A DNA stretch of 64,000 bases, from assembly GCF_019399895.1 (NCBI RefSeq), contig NC_091864.1, forward strand, positions 8,410,001 to 8,474,000, in the 5' to 3' direction. The notes beneath the pieces are model-generated. The model was not told the DNA's origin. It ran no database searches and was given only the letters and a program-made list of their open reading frames with translations. Position numbers and translations under genes: made by a program. Below, piece by piece: positions 26,110 to 37,689 of the stretch. The stretch comes from Cardiocondyla obscurior (taxonomy: Eukaryota; Arthropoda; Insecta; Hymenoptera; Formicidae). Numbering within the stretch: the stretch's first letter is position 1; each line of letters starts with the position of its first letter.

Positions 26110-28480
26110 TTTCCGTAGACTTACAAGCTTCAAACTTTGTGGAACGAAAGTAGAATGAAGATACTGTAATGGAATGCCAACAAGACTCTTGAGAAAGCAG
26201 CAGAAATTCCCCTCACCAAGTACAGATCACAGTAAAAATTCTGCGGCCTTCCAGATACTCCATCCAAGATAACTGAAATATATATTTTTGAGTTAAAAAA
26301 ACTTATTGAAATGTAATGTGAGCACTCTACTACACATAAATAAACCAAATTTAAATCAGAAATCTATCATAAAAACCTGAAAATAATTTATTTAACAATA
26401 TTTGAATATTTAACTTACAACACATACCTGTATCTTTTTATAAGTTTTATAACAAATAATTCCCGACGATGTACAGGCTTGGTACTGTTTGTGGAGAAAG
26501 AAGAGGTTTCAATTTATATAAACAATCCAACGGGACGGCCGAGAAAGCAGCAGAACTTTCTTGACAATAGAAGCACAGAAAACTTTTCTGACTCTCCAAC
26601 TCTCCAGTCACCAGCAAACTGAAATATAAATTCATTTACAGTTAAAACAAATATTAAATTGTAATTAAAACACTCTAATACATTAAATGAAACAGAATTA
26701 AAGTTAGAAATTGAACTTGAATGCCTGAAAATAATTAATTTAAGAGTCACTCTACTTTTAACCTATAACACGTACCTGTCACTTTTCAAACTCTTAATAA
26801 AATAGTTCCTGTCGTTGCACAGGCTTGGCACTTTCTGAACAGCAAGAAACAGCTTCAAATTTAATAAAAAATCCAACACGATGGCCGAGGAAGCAGCAGA
26901 ACTTTCTTGACAATGTGTAGAAGCACAGAAAAACTTTTCTGACCCTCCCAACTCTCCAGTCACCAGCAAACTGAAATATAAATTCATTCACAGTTAAAAC
27001 AAATATTAAATTGTAATTAAAACACTCTAATACATTAAATAAAACAGAATTAAAGTTAGAAATTGAACTTGAATGCCTGAAAATAATTAATTTAAGAGTC
27101 ACTCTACTTTTAACCTATAACACGTACCTGTCACTTTTCAAACTCTTAATAAAATAGTTCTCGTGTTGCACAGGCTTGGCACTTTCTGGGCAGCAAGAAG
27201 GAGCCTCAAATTTAATAAAAATCCAACAAGATGGCCGAGGAAGCAGCAGAACTTTCTTGACAATGTAGAAGCACAGAAAACTTTTCTGACCCTCCCAACT
27301 CTCCAGTCACCAGCAAACTGAAATATAAATTATTCACAGTTAAAATATTAAATTGTAATTAAAACACTCAAATACATTAAATAAAACAGAATTAAAGTTA
27401 GAAATTGAACTTGAATGCCTGAAAATAATTAATTTAAGAGTCACTCTACTTTTAACTTATAACACGTACCTGTCACTTTTCAAACTCTTAATAAAAATAG
27501 TTCACGTCGTTGCACAGGCTTGGCACTTTCTGGGCAGCAAGAAGGAGCCTCAAATTTAATAAAAAATCCAACAGGATGGCCGAAGAAGCAGCAGAACTTT
27601 CTTGACAATGTGTAGAAGCACAGGAAAACTTTTCTGACCCACGCAACTCTCCAGTCACCAGCAAACTGAAATATAAATTCATTCACAGTTAAAACAAATA
27701 TTAAATTGTAATTAAAACACTCTAATACATTAAATAAAACAGAATTAAAGTTAGAAATTGAACTTGAGTGCCTGAAATAATTAATTTAAGAGTCACTCAT
27801 TTTTTAACCTATAACACGTACCTGTCACTTTTCAAACTCTTAATAAAAATAGTTCACGTCATGCACAGGCTTGGCACTTTCTGGGCAGCAAGAAGGAGCC
27901 TCAAATTTAATAAAATCCAACAAAATGGCCGACGAAGCAGCAGAACTTTCTTGACAATGTGTGTTACAGAAAACTTTTCTGACCCACGCACTCTCCAGTC
28001 ACCAGCAAACTGAAATATAAATTCATTCACAGTTAAAACAAATATTAAATTGTAATTAAAACACTCAAATACATTAAATAAAACAGAATTAAAGTTAGAA
28101 ATTGAACTTGAATGCCTGAAAATAATTAATTTAAGAGTCACTCTACTTTTAACCTATAACACGTACCTGTCACTTTTCAAACTCTTAATAAAAATAGTTC
28201 TCGTCGTTGCACAGGCTTGGCACTTTCTGGGCAGCAAGAAGGAATTTAATAAAATCCAACAGGATGGCCGAGGAAGCAGCAGAACTTTCGACAATGTGTA
28301 GAAGCACAGGAAAACTTCTGACCCACGCACCTCCAGTCACCAACAAACTGAAATATAAATTCATTCACAGTTAAAACAAATATTAAATTGTAATTAAAAC
28401 ACTCTAATACATTAAATAAAACAGAATTAAAGTTAGAAATTGAACTTGAGTGCCTAAAAAAAATTTTTTTAGATGTAACT
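26110..28480 (-). repeat. Tandem array A: seven exon-like cassettes of about 345 bp
   Basis: Seven units; the first two (26.1-26.6 kb) are diverged, the rest are very similar. On the minus strand each has an acceptor (TATATTTCAG then TTTGCTGGTGACTGG), about 180-196 bp of exon-like sequence, and a donor (AAAAGTGACAG then GTACGTG). Hand-counted segments: 26428-26618 (191 nt), 26776-26970 (195), 27128-27317 (190), 27470-27665 (196), 27821-28009 (189), 28167-28347 (181). The 195-nt copy is open throughout in one frame with matching phases at both ends (peptide contains LLVTGELGGSEKFF and NYFIKSLKSD), so tandem splicing would keep frame. The other copies differ by small indels and are not all open. 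AT-rich intron-like spacers of about 155 bp separate the cassettes. No known protein resemblance. Confidence 0.85.
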
Positions 28481-30870
28481 TTACTAATTTAACATACCTG
28501 TCACTTTTAAAACACTTATAAAAATAGTTCCGTCCATGTAGAGCCTTGAAACTTTTGGGCAGCAAAGAGAGGTTCAAATTTGATAAAAAAATCCAACGGG
28601 GCACTCGAGGAAAACGCAGAACTATTTTCACGCTGTAGAAGTGCAGTGAAACACTGTGACCCCGAGAACACCACTCACCAAGAATCTGAATATAAAATTT
28701 TTCACAGTTAAGAGAATAATTTAATTGTATTTAAACATTCTAGTACACTTAAATAAACCGAATTTTAATCTGAATAACTAAGAAGCTCCAAAAAATTTAT
28801 TTATGAATATCTCAACTTTTAACCTAAAACACATACCTGTCACTTTTAAAACACTTATAAAAAAAATAGTTCCCGTCCATAGCCTTGGAACTTTTTGGGC
28901 AGCAATAGGGAGGTTCAAATTTAATAAAAATCCGACGGGGCACTCGAGGAATACGCAGAACTATTTTCACAAGCTGTAGAAGTGCAGTGAAACTTCTGTG
29001 ACCCTCGCAGAACACCACTCACCAAGAATCTGGAATATAAAATTTTTTACAGTTAAGAGAATAATTTAATTGTATTTAAAACATTCTAGTACACTTAAAT
29101 AAACCGAATTTTAATCTGAAATTTAACTAAGAAGCTCCAAAAAAATTTATTTATGAATATCTCAACTTTTAACCTAAAACACATACCTGTCACTTTTAAA
29201 ACACTTATAAAAAATAGTTCCCGTCCATGTAGAGCCTTGAAACTTTTTGGGCAGCAAAAGAGAGGTTCAAATTTGATAAAAATCCAACGGGGCACCTCGA
29301 GGAAAACGCAGAACTATTTTCACAAGCTGTAGAAGTGCAGTGAAACATCTGTGACCCTCGCAGAACACCACTCACCAAGAATCTGGAATATAAAATTTTT
29401 CACAGTTAAGAGAATAATTTAATTGTATTTAAAACATTCTAGTACACTTAAATAAACCGAATTTATGTCAGAAATTTGACTAAGAAACTCCAAAAAAATT
29501 TATTTATGAATATTCAACTTTTAACCTAAACACATACCTGTCACTTAAAACACTTATAAAAATAGTTCCCGTCCATGTAGAGCCTTGAAACTTTTGGGCA
29601 GCAAAAGAGAGGTTCAAATTTGATAAAATCCAACGGGGCACTCGAGGAAAACGCAGAACTATTCACAAGCTGTAGAAGTGCAGTGAAACATCTGTGACCC
29701 GCAGAACACCACTCACCAAGAATCTGGAATATAAAATTTTTCACAGTTAAGAGAATAATTTAATTGTATTTAAAACATTCTAGTACACTTAAATAAACCG
29801 AATTTTAATCTGAAATTTAACTAAGAAGCTCCAAAAAAATTTATTTATGAATATCTCAACTTTTAACCTAAAACACATACCTGTCACTTTTAAAACACTT
29901 ATAAAAAAAAGTTCCCGTCCATGTAGAGCCTTGGAACTTTTTGGGCAGCAAAAGGGAGGTTCAAAATTAATAAAAAATCCGACGGGGCACTCGAGGATAA
30001 CGCAGAACTATTTTCACAAACTGTAGAAGTGCAGTGAAACATCTGTGACCCTCGCAGAACACCACTCACCAAGAATCTGGAATATAAAATTTTTCACAGT
30101 TAAGAGAATAATTTAATTGTATTTAAAACATTCTAGTACACTTAAATAAACCGAATTTATGTCAGAAATTTAACTAAGAAACTCCAAAAAAATTTATTTA
30201 TGAATATCTCAACTTTTAACCTAAAACACATACCTGTCACTTTTAAAACACTTATAAAAAATAGTTCCCGTCCATGTAGAGCCTTGAAACTTTTTGGGCA
30301 GCAAAAGAGAGGTTCAAATTTGATAAAAATCCAACGGGCACTCGAGGAATACGCAGAACTATTTTCACAACTTGTTCAAGTGCAGTGAAACTTCTGTGAC
30401 CCTCGCAGAACACCAATCACCAAAATCTGAAATAAAAATTTTTACAGTTAACAGAATAATTCAATTGTATTTAGAACACTCTACTACACTTAAATAAACC
30501 GAATTTAAGTCAGAAATTTAACTAAGAGGCTCCAAAAAAATTTATTTATGAATAACTTAACTTTTAATTTAAAACACATACCTGTCACTTTTAAAACACT
30601 TATAAAAAATAGTTTCCGTCCATGTAGAGCCTTGGAACTTTTTGGCAGCAAAGAGAAGTTCAAATTTGATAAAAATCCAACGGGCACTCGAGGAATACGC
30701 AGAACTATTTCAACTTGTTCAAGTGCAGTGAAACTTCTGTGACCCTCGCAGAACACCAATCACCAAAAATCTGAAATAAAAAATTCTTTACAGTTAACAG
30801 AATAATCTGTATTTAGAACACTCTACTACACTTAAATAAACCGAATTTAGTCTGAAATTTAACTTAGATG
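28480..30870 (-). repeat. Tandem array B: seven cassettes related to array A
   Basis: Seven units of about 345 bp. Minus strand: acceptor TTTTATATTCCAG then ATTCTTGGTGAGTGG, exon-like segment of about 185-200 bp, donor AAAAGTGACAG then GTATGTG. The first cassette is about 28498-28685. The exon-like part is homologous to array A: translated stretches such as CFTALLQLV, IKFEPLFCCPK and NYFYKCFKSD align with A's SSAIVLDFLL and NYFIKSLKSD regions. Acceptor, donor and the short polypyrimidine run are kept in every copy although single-base indels disturb frame. The boundary with A at 28480 is abrupt, within the spacer. Confidence 0.85.
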
Positions 30871-33100
30871 CCTGAACTCACTCTGCAAAGTGTTAGTGCT
30901 ATCTGGAGTACTATAAGTCGAGGATTTTTCTTGCACCAGGAATGGTCAGAGGGACTTCTGCAGCTTCCCGGGTCTCCGGACGGTTTCCTTGGTTAGTTTC
31001 CGTCGCGAACCTTTCGTCCCCAAAGCGCCAAACCTGTAAATAAAGCAGAAGTATTTTAAAATTAAAACTAAAAATCTCATAAGTGACACTTTGAGGTTAA
31101 AGTTATATTTTGACAATTTTATCAATTTTTAATTAATTGAGGCTCTCGAGCAATCTAAAATCGGTCCCTCACGATAGAGGAGGGTACTCTAATTAAATTT
31201 TAACGCATGACATACCTGAATTCACTCTGCAAAGTGTTAGTGCTATCTGGAGTACTGGGTAAGTCGAGGAATTTTCTCTTGCACCAGGAATGGTCAGAGA
31301 GACTTCTGCGGCTTCCCGGGTCTCCGACGGTTTCCTTGATTAGTTTCCGTCGCGAACCTTTCGTCCCCAAAGCGCCAAACCTGTAAATAAAGCAGAAGTA
31401 TTTTTAAATTAAAACTAAAAATCTCATAAGTGACACATTGAGGTTAAAGTTATATTTTGACAATTTTATCAATTTTTAATTAATTGAGGCTCGAGCAATC
31501 TAAAATCGGTCCTCACGATAGAGGAGGGTACTCTAATAAAATTTAACGCATGACATACCTGAATTCACTCTGCAAAGTGTTAGTGCTATCTGGAGTACTG
31601 GGTAAGTCGAGGATTTTTCTTTTGCACCAGGAATGGTCAGAGAGACTTCTGCGGCTTCCTCGAGTCTCCGGACGGTTTCCTTGGTTAGTTTCCGTCGCGA
31701 ACCTTTCGTCCCCAAAGCGCCAAACCTGTAAATAAAGCAGAAGTATTTTTAAATTAAACTAAATATCTCATAAGTGACACATTGAGGTTAAAGTTATATT
31801 TTGACAATTTTCTCACTTTTTAATTAATTGAGGCTCTCGAGCAATCTAAAATCGGTCCCTCACGATAGAGGAGGGTACTCTAATTAAATTCTAACGCATG
31901 ACATACCTGAATTCACTCTGCAAAGTGTTAGTGCTATCTGAGTACTGGGTAAGTCGAGGATTTTTCTTGCACCAGGAATGGTCAGAGGGACTTCTGCGGC
32001 TTCCCGGGTCTCCGGACGGTTTCTTTGGTTAGTCGCGAACCTTTCGTCCCCAAAGCGCCAAACCTGTAAATAAAGCAGAAGTATTTTTAAATTAAAACTA
32101 AAAATCTCATAAGTGACACATTGAGGTTAAAGTTATATTTTGACTATTTTCTCACTTTTAATTAATTGAGGCTCTCGAGCAATTTAAAATCGGTCCCTCA
32201 CGATAAGGAGGGTACTCTAATTAAATTCTAACGCATGACATACCTGAATTCACTCTGCAAAGTGTTAGTGCTATCTGGGTACTGGGTAAGTCGAGAATTT
32301 TCTTGCACCAGGAATGGTCAGAGAGACTTCTGCGGTTTCCCGAGTCTCCGGACGGTTTCTTTGGTTAGTTTCCGTCGCGAACCTTTCGTCCCCAAAGCGC
32401 CAAACCTGTAAATAAAGCAGAAGTATTTTTAAATTAAAACTAAAAATCTCATAAGTGACACATTGAGGTTAAAGTTATATTTTGACTATTTTCTCACTTT
32501 TTAATTAATTGAGGCTCTCGAGCAATCTAAAATCGGTCCCTCACGATAGAGGAGGGTACTCTAATTAAATTCTAACGCATGACATACCTGAATTCACTCT
32601 GCAAAGTGTTAGTGCTATCTGGTGTACTGGGTAAGTCGAGGAATTTTCTCTTGCACCAGGAATGGTCAGAGAGACTTCTGCGGCTTCCCCGAGTCTCCGG
32701 ACGGTTTCCTTGGTTAGTTTCCGTCGCGAACCTTTCGTCCCCAAAGCGCCAAACCTGTAAATAAAGCAGAAGTATTTTTAAATTAAAACTTAAAATCTCA
32801 TAAGTGACACTTTGAGGTTAAAGTTATATTTTGACTATTTTCTCACTTTTTAATTAATTGAGGCTCTCGAGCAATCTAAAATCGGTCCCTCACGATAGAA
32901 AAGGGTACTCTAATTAAATTCTAACGCATGACATACCTGAATTCACTCTGCAAAGTGTCAGTGCTATCTAGGGGTAAGTCAGGATTTTTCTTGCACCAGG
33001 AATTGTCAGAGAGACTTCTGCGGCTTCCCGAACTCCGGATGGTCTCGTTGGTTAGCTGCCGTCACGTATCCTTTGCGTATAAAGTTTAAAGCCTGTAAAA
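30870..33100 (-). repeat. Tandem array C, block 1: seven cassettes of about 345 bp
   Basis: Seven units at spacing of about 337-348 bp. On the minus strand each has acceptor CTTTATTTACAG then GTTTGGCGCTTTGGGG, an exon-like segment of about 165-167 nt and donor GAATTCAG then GTATGTCATGCG. Copies at 31559-31725 and 32588-32754 are both 167 nt and open in one frame (peptide includes KGSRRKLTKETVRRL and YPVLQIALTLCRVNS). Others carry CCCGGG in place of CCCCGAG and lose one base. Exon sequence is unrelated to A and B. The spacer carries CTCTCGAG and a GGTCCCTCACGATAGAGGAG segment that is very well kept. Confidence 0.87.
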
Positions 33101-33330
33101 CAAATAGAAATATTTGTTTTTCTGACTTTAAACTTTAATCAATAACACATACCTGTCACTTTTAAAACTTTTATAAAAATTAGTTTCCGTTGATGCACAG
33201 TCTTGGCACTTTGTGGGAATAAAAAAGACGGTTTAAATTAGTTAAAAATCCAACCGACACTCGAGGAAACAGTTGATCTCCCACAAACGAATAAAATAAG
33301 CATAAAATATTTTGCGTAAAATATTCACCA
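33100..33330 (-). repeat. Bridge segment T, copy 1 (exon-like, joins arrays C and D)
   Basis: This segment ends in the same donor (AAAAGTGACAG then GTATGTG) and has the same 3' exon sequence as cassettes A and B, but its 5' part is the D repeat and contains an ATG in frame. It looks like a first exon of the cassette family. A near-identical copy is at 42325-42590. Confidence 0.7.
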
Positions 33331-34437
33331 ATGGAAACACAGCATTAATACTGGCATTCATGAAACGATTTGATTAATAAAATATTGTAAAAATACTTAA
33401 CAAATAGCATTAAATTGTTGTAAATTAACGTGCAAAATACGATTCAGTATAAAAATTTATAAATAACGCCAAAAACACGTTCAAAATGTCACTTTATTAT
33501 TTTCAACCAATAGGAACACAGCATTAGTACTGACATTCATGAAACGATTCGATTAATAAAATATTGTAAAAATAATTAATAAATAGCATTAATTGTTGTA
33601 AACTAACTTGCAAAATACGATTTAGTAAAAAAATTTATAAATAACGCCAAAAACACGTGCAAAATGTCACTTGATTATTTTCAACCAATAGGAACACAGC
33701 ATTAGTACTGACATTCATGAAACGACTCGATTAATAAAATATTGTAAAAATAATTAATAAATAGCATTAATTGTTGTAAACTAACTTGCAAAATACGATT
33801 TAGTAAAAAAATTTATAAATAACGCCAAAAACACGTGCAAAATGTCACTTGATTATTTTCAACCAATAGGAACACAGCATTAGTACTGACATTCATGAAA
33901 CGACTCGATTAATAAAATATTGTAAAAATAATTAATAAATAGCATTAATTGTTGTAAACTAACTTGCAAAATACGATTTAGTATAAAAATTTATAAACGC
34001 CAAAACACGTGCAAAATGTCACTCAATTAATTTCAACCAATAGGAACACAGCATTAGTACTGACATTCATGAAACGACTTGATTAATAAAATATTGTAAA
34101 AATAATTAATAAATAGCATTAATTGTTGTAAACTAACTTGCAAAATACGATTTAGTATAAAAATTTATAAATAACGCCAAAAACACGTGCAAAATGTCAC
34201 TTGATTATTTTCAACCAATAGGAACACAGCATTAGTACTGACATTCATGAAACGACTCGATTAATAAAATATTGTAAAAATAATTAATAAATAGCATTAA
34301 TTGTTGTAAACTAACTTGCAAAATACGATTTAGTATAAAAATTTATAAATAACGCCAAAAACACGTGCAAAATGTCACTCAATAAATTTCAACCAATAGG
34401 AACACAGCATTAGTACTGACATTCATGAAACGACATA
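33330..34437. repeat. Tandem array D, block 1: about seven units of 178 bp
   Basis: Units start with GGAACACAGCATTAGTACTG at 33511, 33689, 33868, 34043, 34221 and 34398, after a diverged first unit near 33331. Spacing is 175-179 bp. The unit is very AT-rich and most units contain ACACGTG (an E-box core). No splice-like or coding structure seen. Confidence 0.92.
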
Positions 34438-35405
34438 GGGAAAAAATGGTAGGTGTTGGGGGAAGTTTCCGCGGTCATTCTACCGACGACTTTTGACCGA
34501 GCAACAAGGTGACGTAAACCTTGCTTGAAGTGACAGTTAGATTTTTGTGTCGGGATCCAAGGTTAATAGGAAGTGTCGTGGACTATCTTGCGAGTGTCTA
34601 CCGCGGTAGGAATGTTTTATATCGCGGCCCGTTTTATACCGATGCTTCGTGCAGAAATCTAAAATTTATCGAAAAAAGTGGTCGCGCGTTTTGAATAACG
34701 GTAGAGATAAAAAGCGGGATAGTGAATACCCTCGGTGGGGTAACACAAGGGGGTAAAGAATATCCCGCGCGATAGTAGGGAAACATTGAAGGTTGGGGGA
34801 AGTTTCCGCGGTCATTCTACCGACGACTTTTGACCGCGCAACAAGGTGACGTGGACCTCGCTTGAAGTGACAGTTAGATTCTTGTGTCGGGATTCAATAG
34901 GAAGTGTCGTGGACTATCCCGCGAGTGTCTACCGCGGTAGGAATATTTTATATCGCGGCGCGTTTTATACCGGTGCTTCGTGCAAGTTTTGTGTCGTTCG
35001 TTACACCGACCGAAGGATTAAAGTGACAGTTAGACCGCGCTTACGTCTCAGGGTCGTGTTTAAAGATTTAACGGAAGTGTCGTGAATATCCCGCGAGTGA
35101 TCTAGTGCGCGGAGAACGTTATTTTATTATAAAACAAGGATGCTTTTTCGTGATCGGAATATTGTTTCGCGCTTTCGGAATATAGTAATTCGCGTTTCAA
35201 TTTATTTTTTAATTGATCGTCGTACAGCCGGAGTACGCGTTATCTCTCGCGGAGTGTCGATTTTCTGTCTGGTAAGACGTGCTAATAGTACAGTGACCGG
35301 CATGATGACTTGACTTATTGTGGCGACGGCTGGAACAGCGTGAGCTAGGGTGGAGGTGTTAGTCTTACCGCGGATCGTGTGCGTGAACCTTGAGTACCGA
35401 GAGAG

Positions 35406-35606
35406 CGAGAACGAGGAAGAAGGAAGGCATCTTAATTTGTTCGTTCACGACCGTGTGGTGAGAGAACGCATGATGATCGCTAAGAAATCATTATAGGCGC
35501 CTCTAATGATTTCTTAGCGATCATTCGTGCGTTCTCTCTCACATGTACGGTCGCGAACAGAACAGAGCATGAAGATGCCTCCTCCAACTTTTCCTCGTTT
35601 TCTCGT
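35406..35606. repeat. Large imperfect palindrome, hairpin arms of about 90-95 bp
   Basis: Left arm about 35406-35493, loop 35494-35503 (centre GGCGCC), right arm about 35504-35606. The inner 21 bases next to the loop pair perfectly (ATGATCGCTAAGAAATCATT side). Further out there are mismatches and small bulges, with matching blocks AGAGAACGCA/TGCGTTCTCT, CGACCGT/ACGGTCG and GGCATCTT/AAGATGCC. A transcript on either strand would form a long double-stranded stem. Confidence 0.88.
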
Positions 35607-37060
35607 TTCTCGGTACTTCAGGACTCACGTACGCGATCCGCGGCGGCCTGACGCACCACCCAGCTTACGCGCGTTAGTCACCGTTGCCGCATTGAGTCAT
35701 GCTATTATTGCCGGTCACTACTATTACATGCAATTCGGGAAACGGCATCTTTTGCTTGAGAGATTCGCGTTACGCCGGATTGTGCGATGCGTATTTTAGT
35801 AGTTTTAAATTTTTATTTAAACAATTTTTTCTTGTTTTATAATAATTTAAGCTATGAGTCATAGTGTAATAAAGTGCGCGATGAATATGAGTCATAGTGT
35901 TATGAAGTGCGCGGTGAATATGAGTCATAGTGTAATAAAGTGCGCGGTGAATATTATGTGAGTGAGTGTGAGTGTACAGTGTCGCGTTTTCGTATAATAC
36001 GGGGTACCGTGTTTATTATAAAACAAGGTCGCTTTTTCGTGATCGGAATATTGTTTCGCGCTTTCGGGATATAGTAATTCGCGTTTTTAATTTATTTTAA
36101 TTGATCGTCGTACAGCCCGGAGTATTCGTCGGTCCCTCGCGGAGTGTCGTTTTCTGTTTCGTTAGCCGTGACTGATAGTGCGCTACTGCACGCAATTCAG
36201 GAAATTGGCATCTGCTGCTTGAGAGATTCGCGTTACGCCGGATTGTGCGATGCGTATTTTAGTAGTTTTAAAGTCCTATTCGAACAATTTTTCCTTGTTT
36301 TATAATAATTTAAACTAGGTATGAGTGATAGTGTAATAAAGTGCGCGGTGAATATGAGTCATAGTGTTATGAAGTGCGCGGTGAATATTATGTGAGTGAG
36401 TGTAAATGTGAGTGTACAGTGTCGCGTTTTCGTTTATAATACGGGGTGCCGTGTTTAAGTTATTACAAAACAAGGTCGCTTTTCTCGTAATCGGAATATT
36501 GTTTCGCGCTTTCGGGATATAGTAATTCGCGTTTTTAATTTATTTTTTAATGGATCGTCGTACAGCCCGGAGTATTCGTCGGTCCCTCGCGGAGTGTCGT
36601 TTTCTGTTTCGTTAGATGACTGATAGTGTGCGCTACTGCACGCAATTCGGGAAATTGGCATCTGCTGCTTGAGAGATTCGCGTTACGCCGGATTGTGCGA
36701 CGCGTATTTTAGTAGTTTTAAAGTCCTATTCGAACAATTTTTCCTTGTTTTGTAATAATTTAAACGTATGAATGATAGTAATAAAAAGGATAATATGAGT
36801 CATAGTGTTAAAGTGCGCGGTGAATATGAGTCATATTATGAAGTGCGCGGTGAATATGAGTCATAGTAATAAAGTGCGGTGAATATTATGTGAGTGTGAG
36901 TGTACAGTGTCGCGTTTTCGTTTATAATACGGGTGCCGTGTTTTAATAATAATTTAAACTATGAGTGATAATGTAAACTAACGAGTGATAATTTAAATTA
37001 TGAGTGATAGCGTTAGTGGTTAATGACAGTATTTCGCGAGAGTTTCCAGTGCGCGAAAAG

Positions 37061-37336
37061 ATGACTCGACGACGACGACGACTTCATCTGAGAGGAGGAG
37101 CAGGCCCGGGGGCATCCTGCTACGGCGGAGCAACTTTTAGGTAAGCATTAATTTTTAAATAAAATCTTTATTAAAAGAAAACCTTTACATTTTTATATTA
37201 ATCTTATTGACTAACTGGCATGTCTACATAATTCTTTTCCTTTTTATGTTACAGTCACCGGCACAACTCACCAACTCCGCCGAAATATATGCAGATTGGC
37301 AAGTCGCATGCTTTTTTTTACAATTTCTTTATTTAA
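37061..37336 (+). CDS. Possible two-exon small basic ORF inside block E
   Basis: ATG at 37061 opens MTRRRRRLHLRGGAGPG and continues to a strong donor (TTTTAG|GTAAGC at 37140/37141). A matching acceptor (TTTTTATGTTACAG) ends at 37254. The joined frame (phase 2) runs 53 codons to TAA at 37334-37336, and AATAAA overlaps the stop. The protein is arginine-rich at its start and serine/proline-rich after the splice. No family resemblance. The second E block (50.9-52.9 kb) lacks this exon pair. The splice sites are good but the ORF is short, so this may be an untranslated or chance transcript. Confidence 0.3.
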
Positions 37337-37435
37337 TAAATTAAATACCTTTAATTAAATACAGCGCGCCTGTGTACATATATTACATGTAATTTTTTGT
37401 ACTAATATTATATTGCTTTGAAATAAAAGATGTGT

Positions 37436-37550
37436 AGAATGCATCAAAAATTTTTAACCACACCGGTTGTACTCACAGAAAATATTAAAAGTATATACAA
37501 CCGACAGTCCGCAGTCTGTTAAAGTGGGACGGAAAATTTTTGATGCATTG
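37436..37550. mobile_element. Short element with terminal inverted repeats, copy 1
   Basis: Ends AATGCATCAAAAATTTT and AAAATTTTTGATGCATT form 17-base inverted repeats around a core holding a second inverted pair (CGGTTGTA...TACAACCG). No coding capacity. A diverged copy is at about 52708-52830. Fits a MITE-like element carried within block E. Confidence 0.6.
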
Positions 37551-37689
37551 TACATTAAAAATTTACAATACAATATACCTTGAAAATGTCGGACTATACA
37601 CAATTCGGTGACTCAAATTACGTACTACTTAAAATTATTTAAAACTCCGCGATGTTACCGAGAAGCGGATCTGCGAAATCTGCCGGCGA

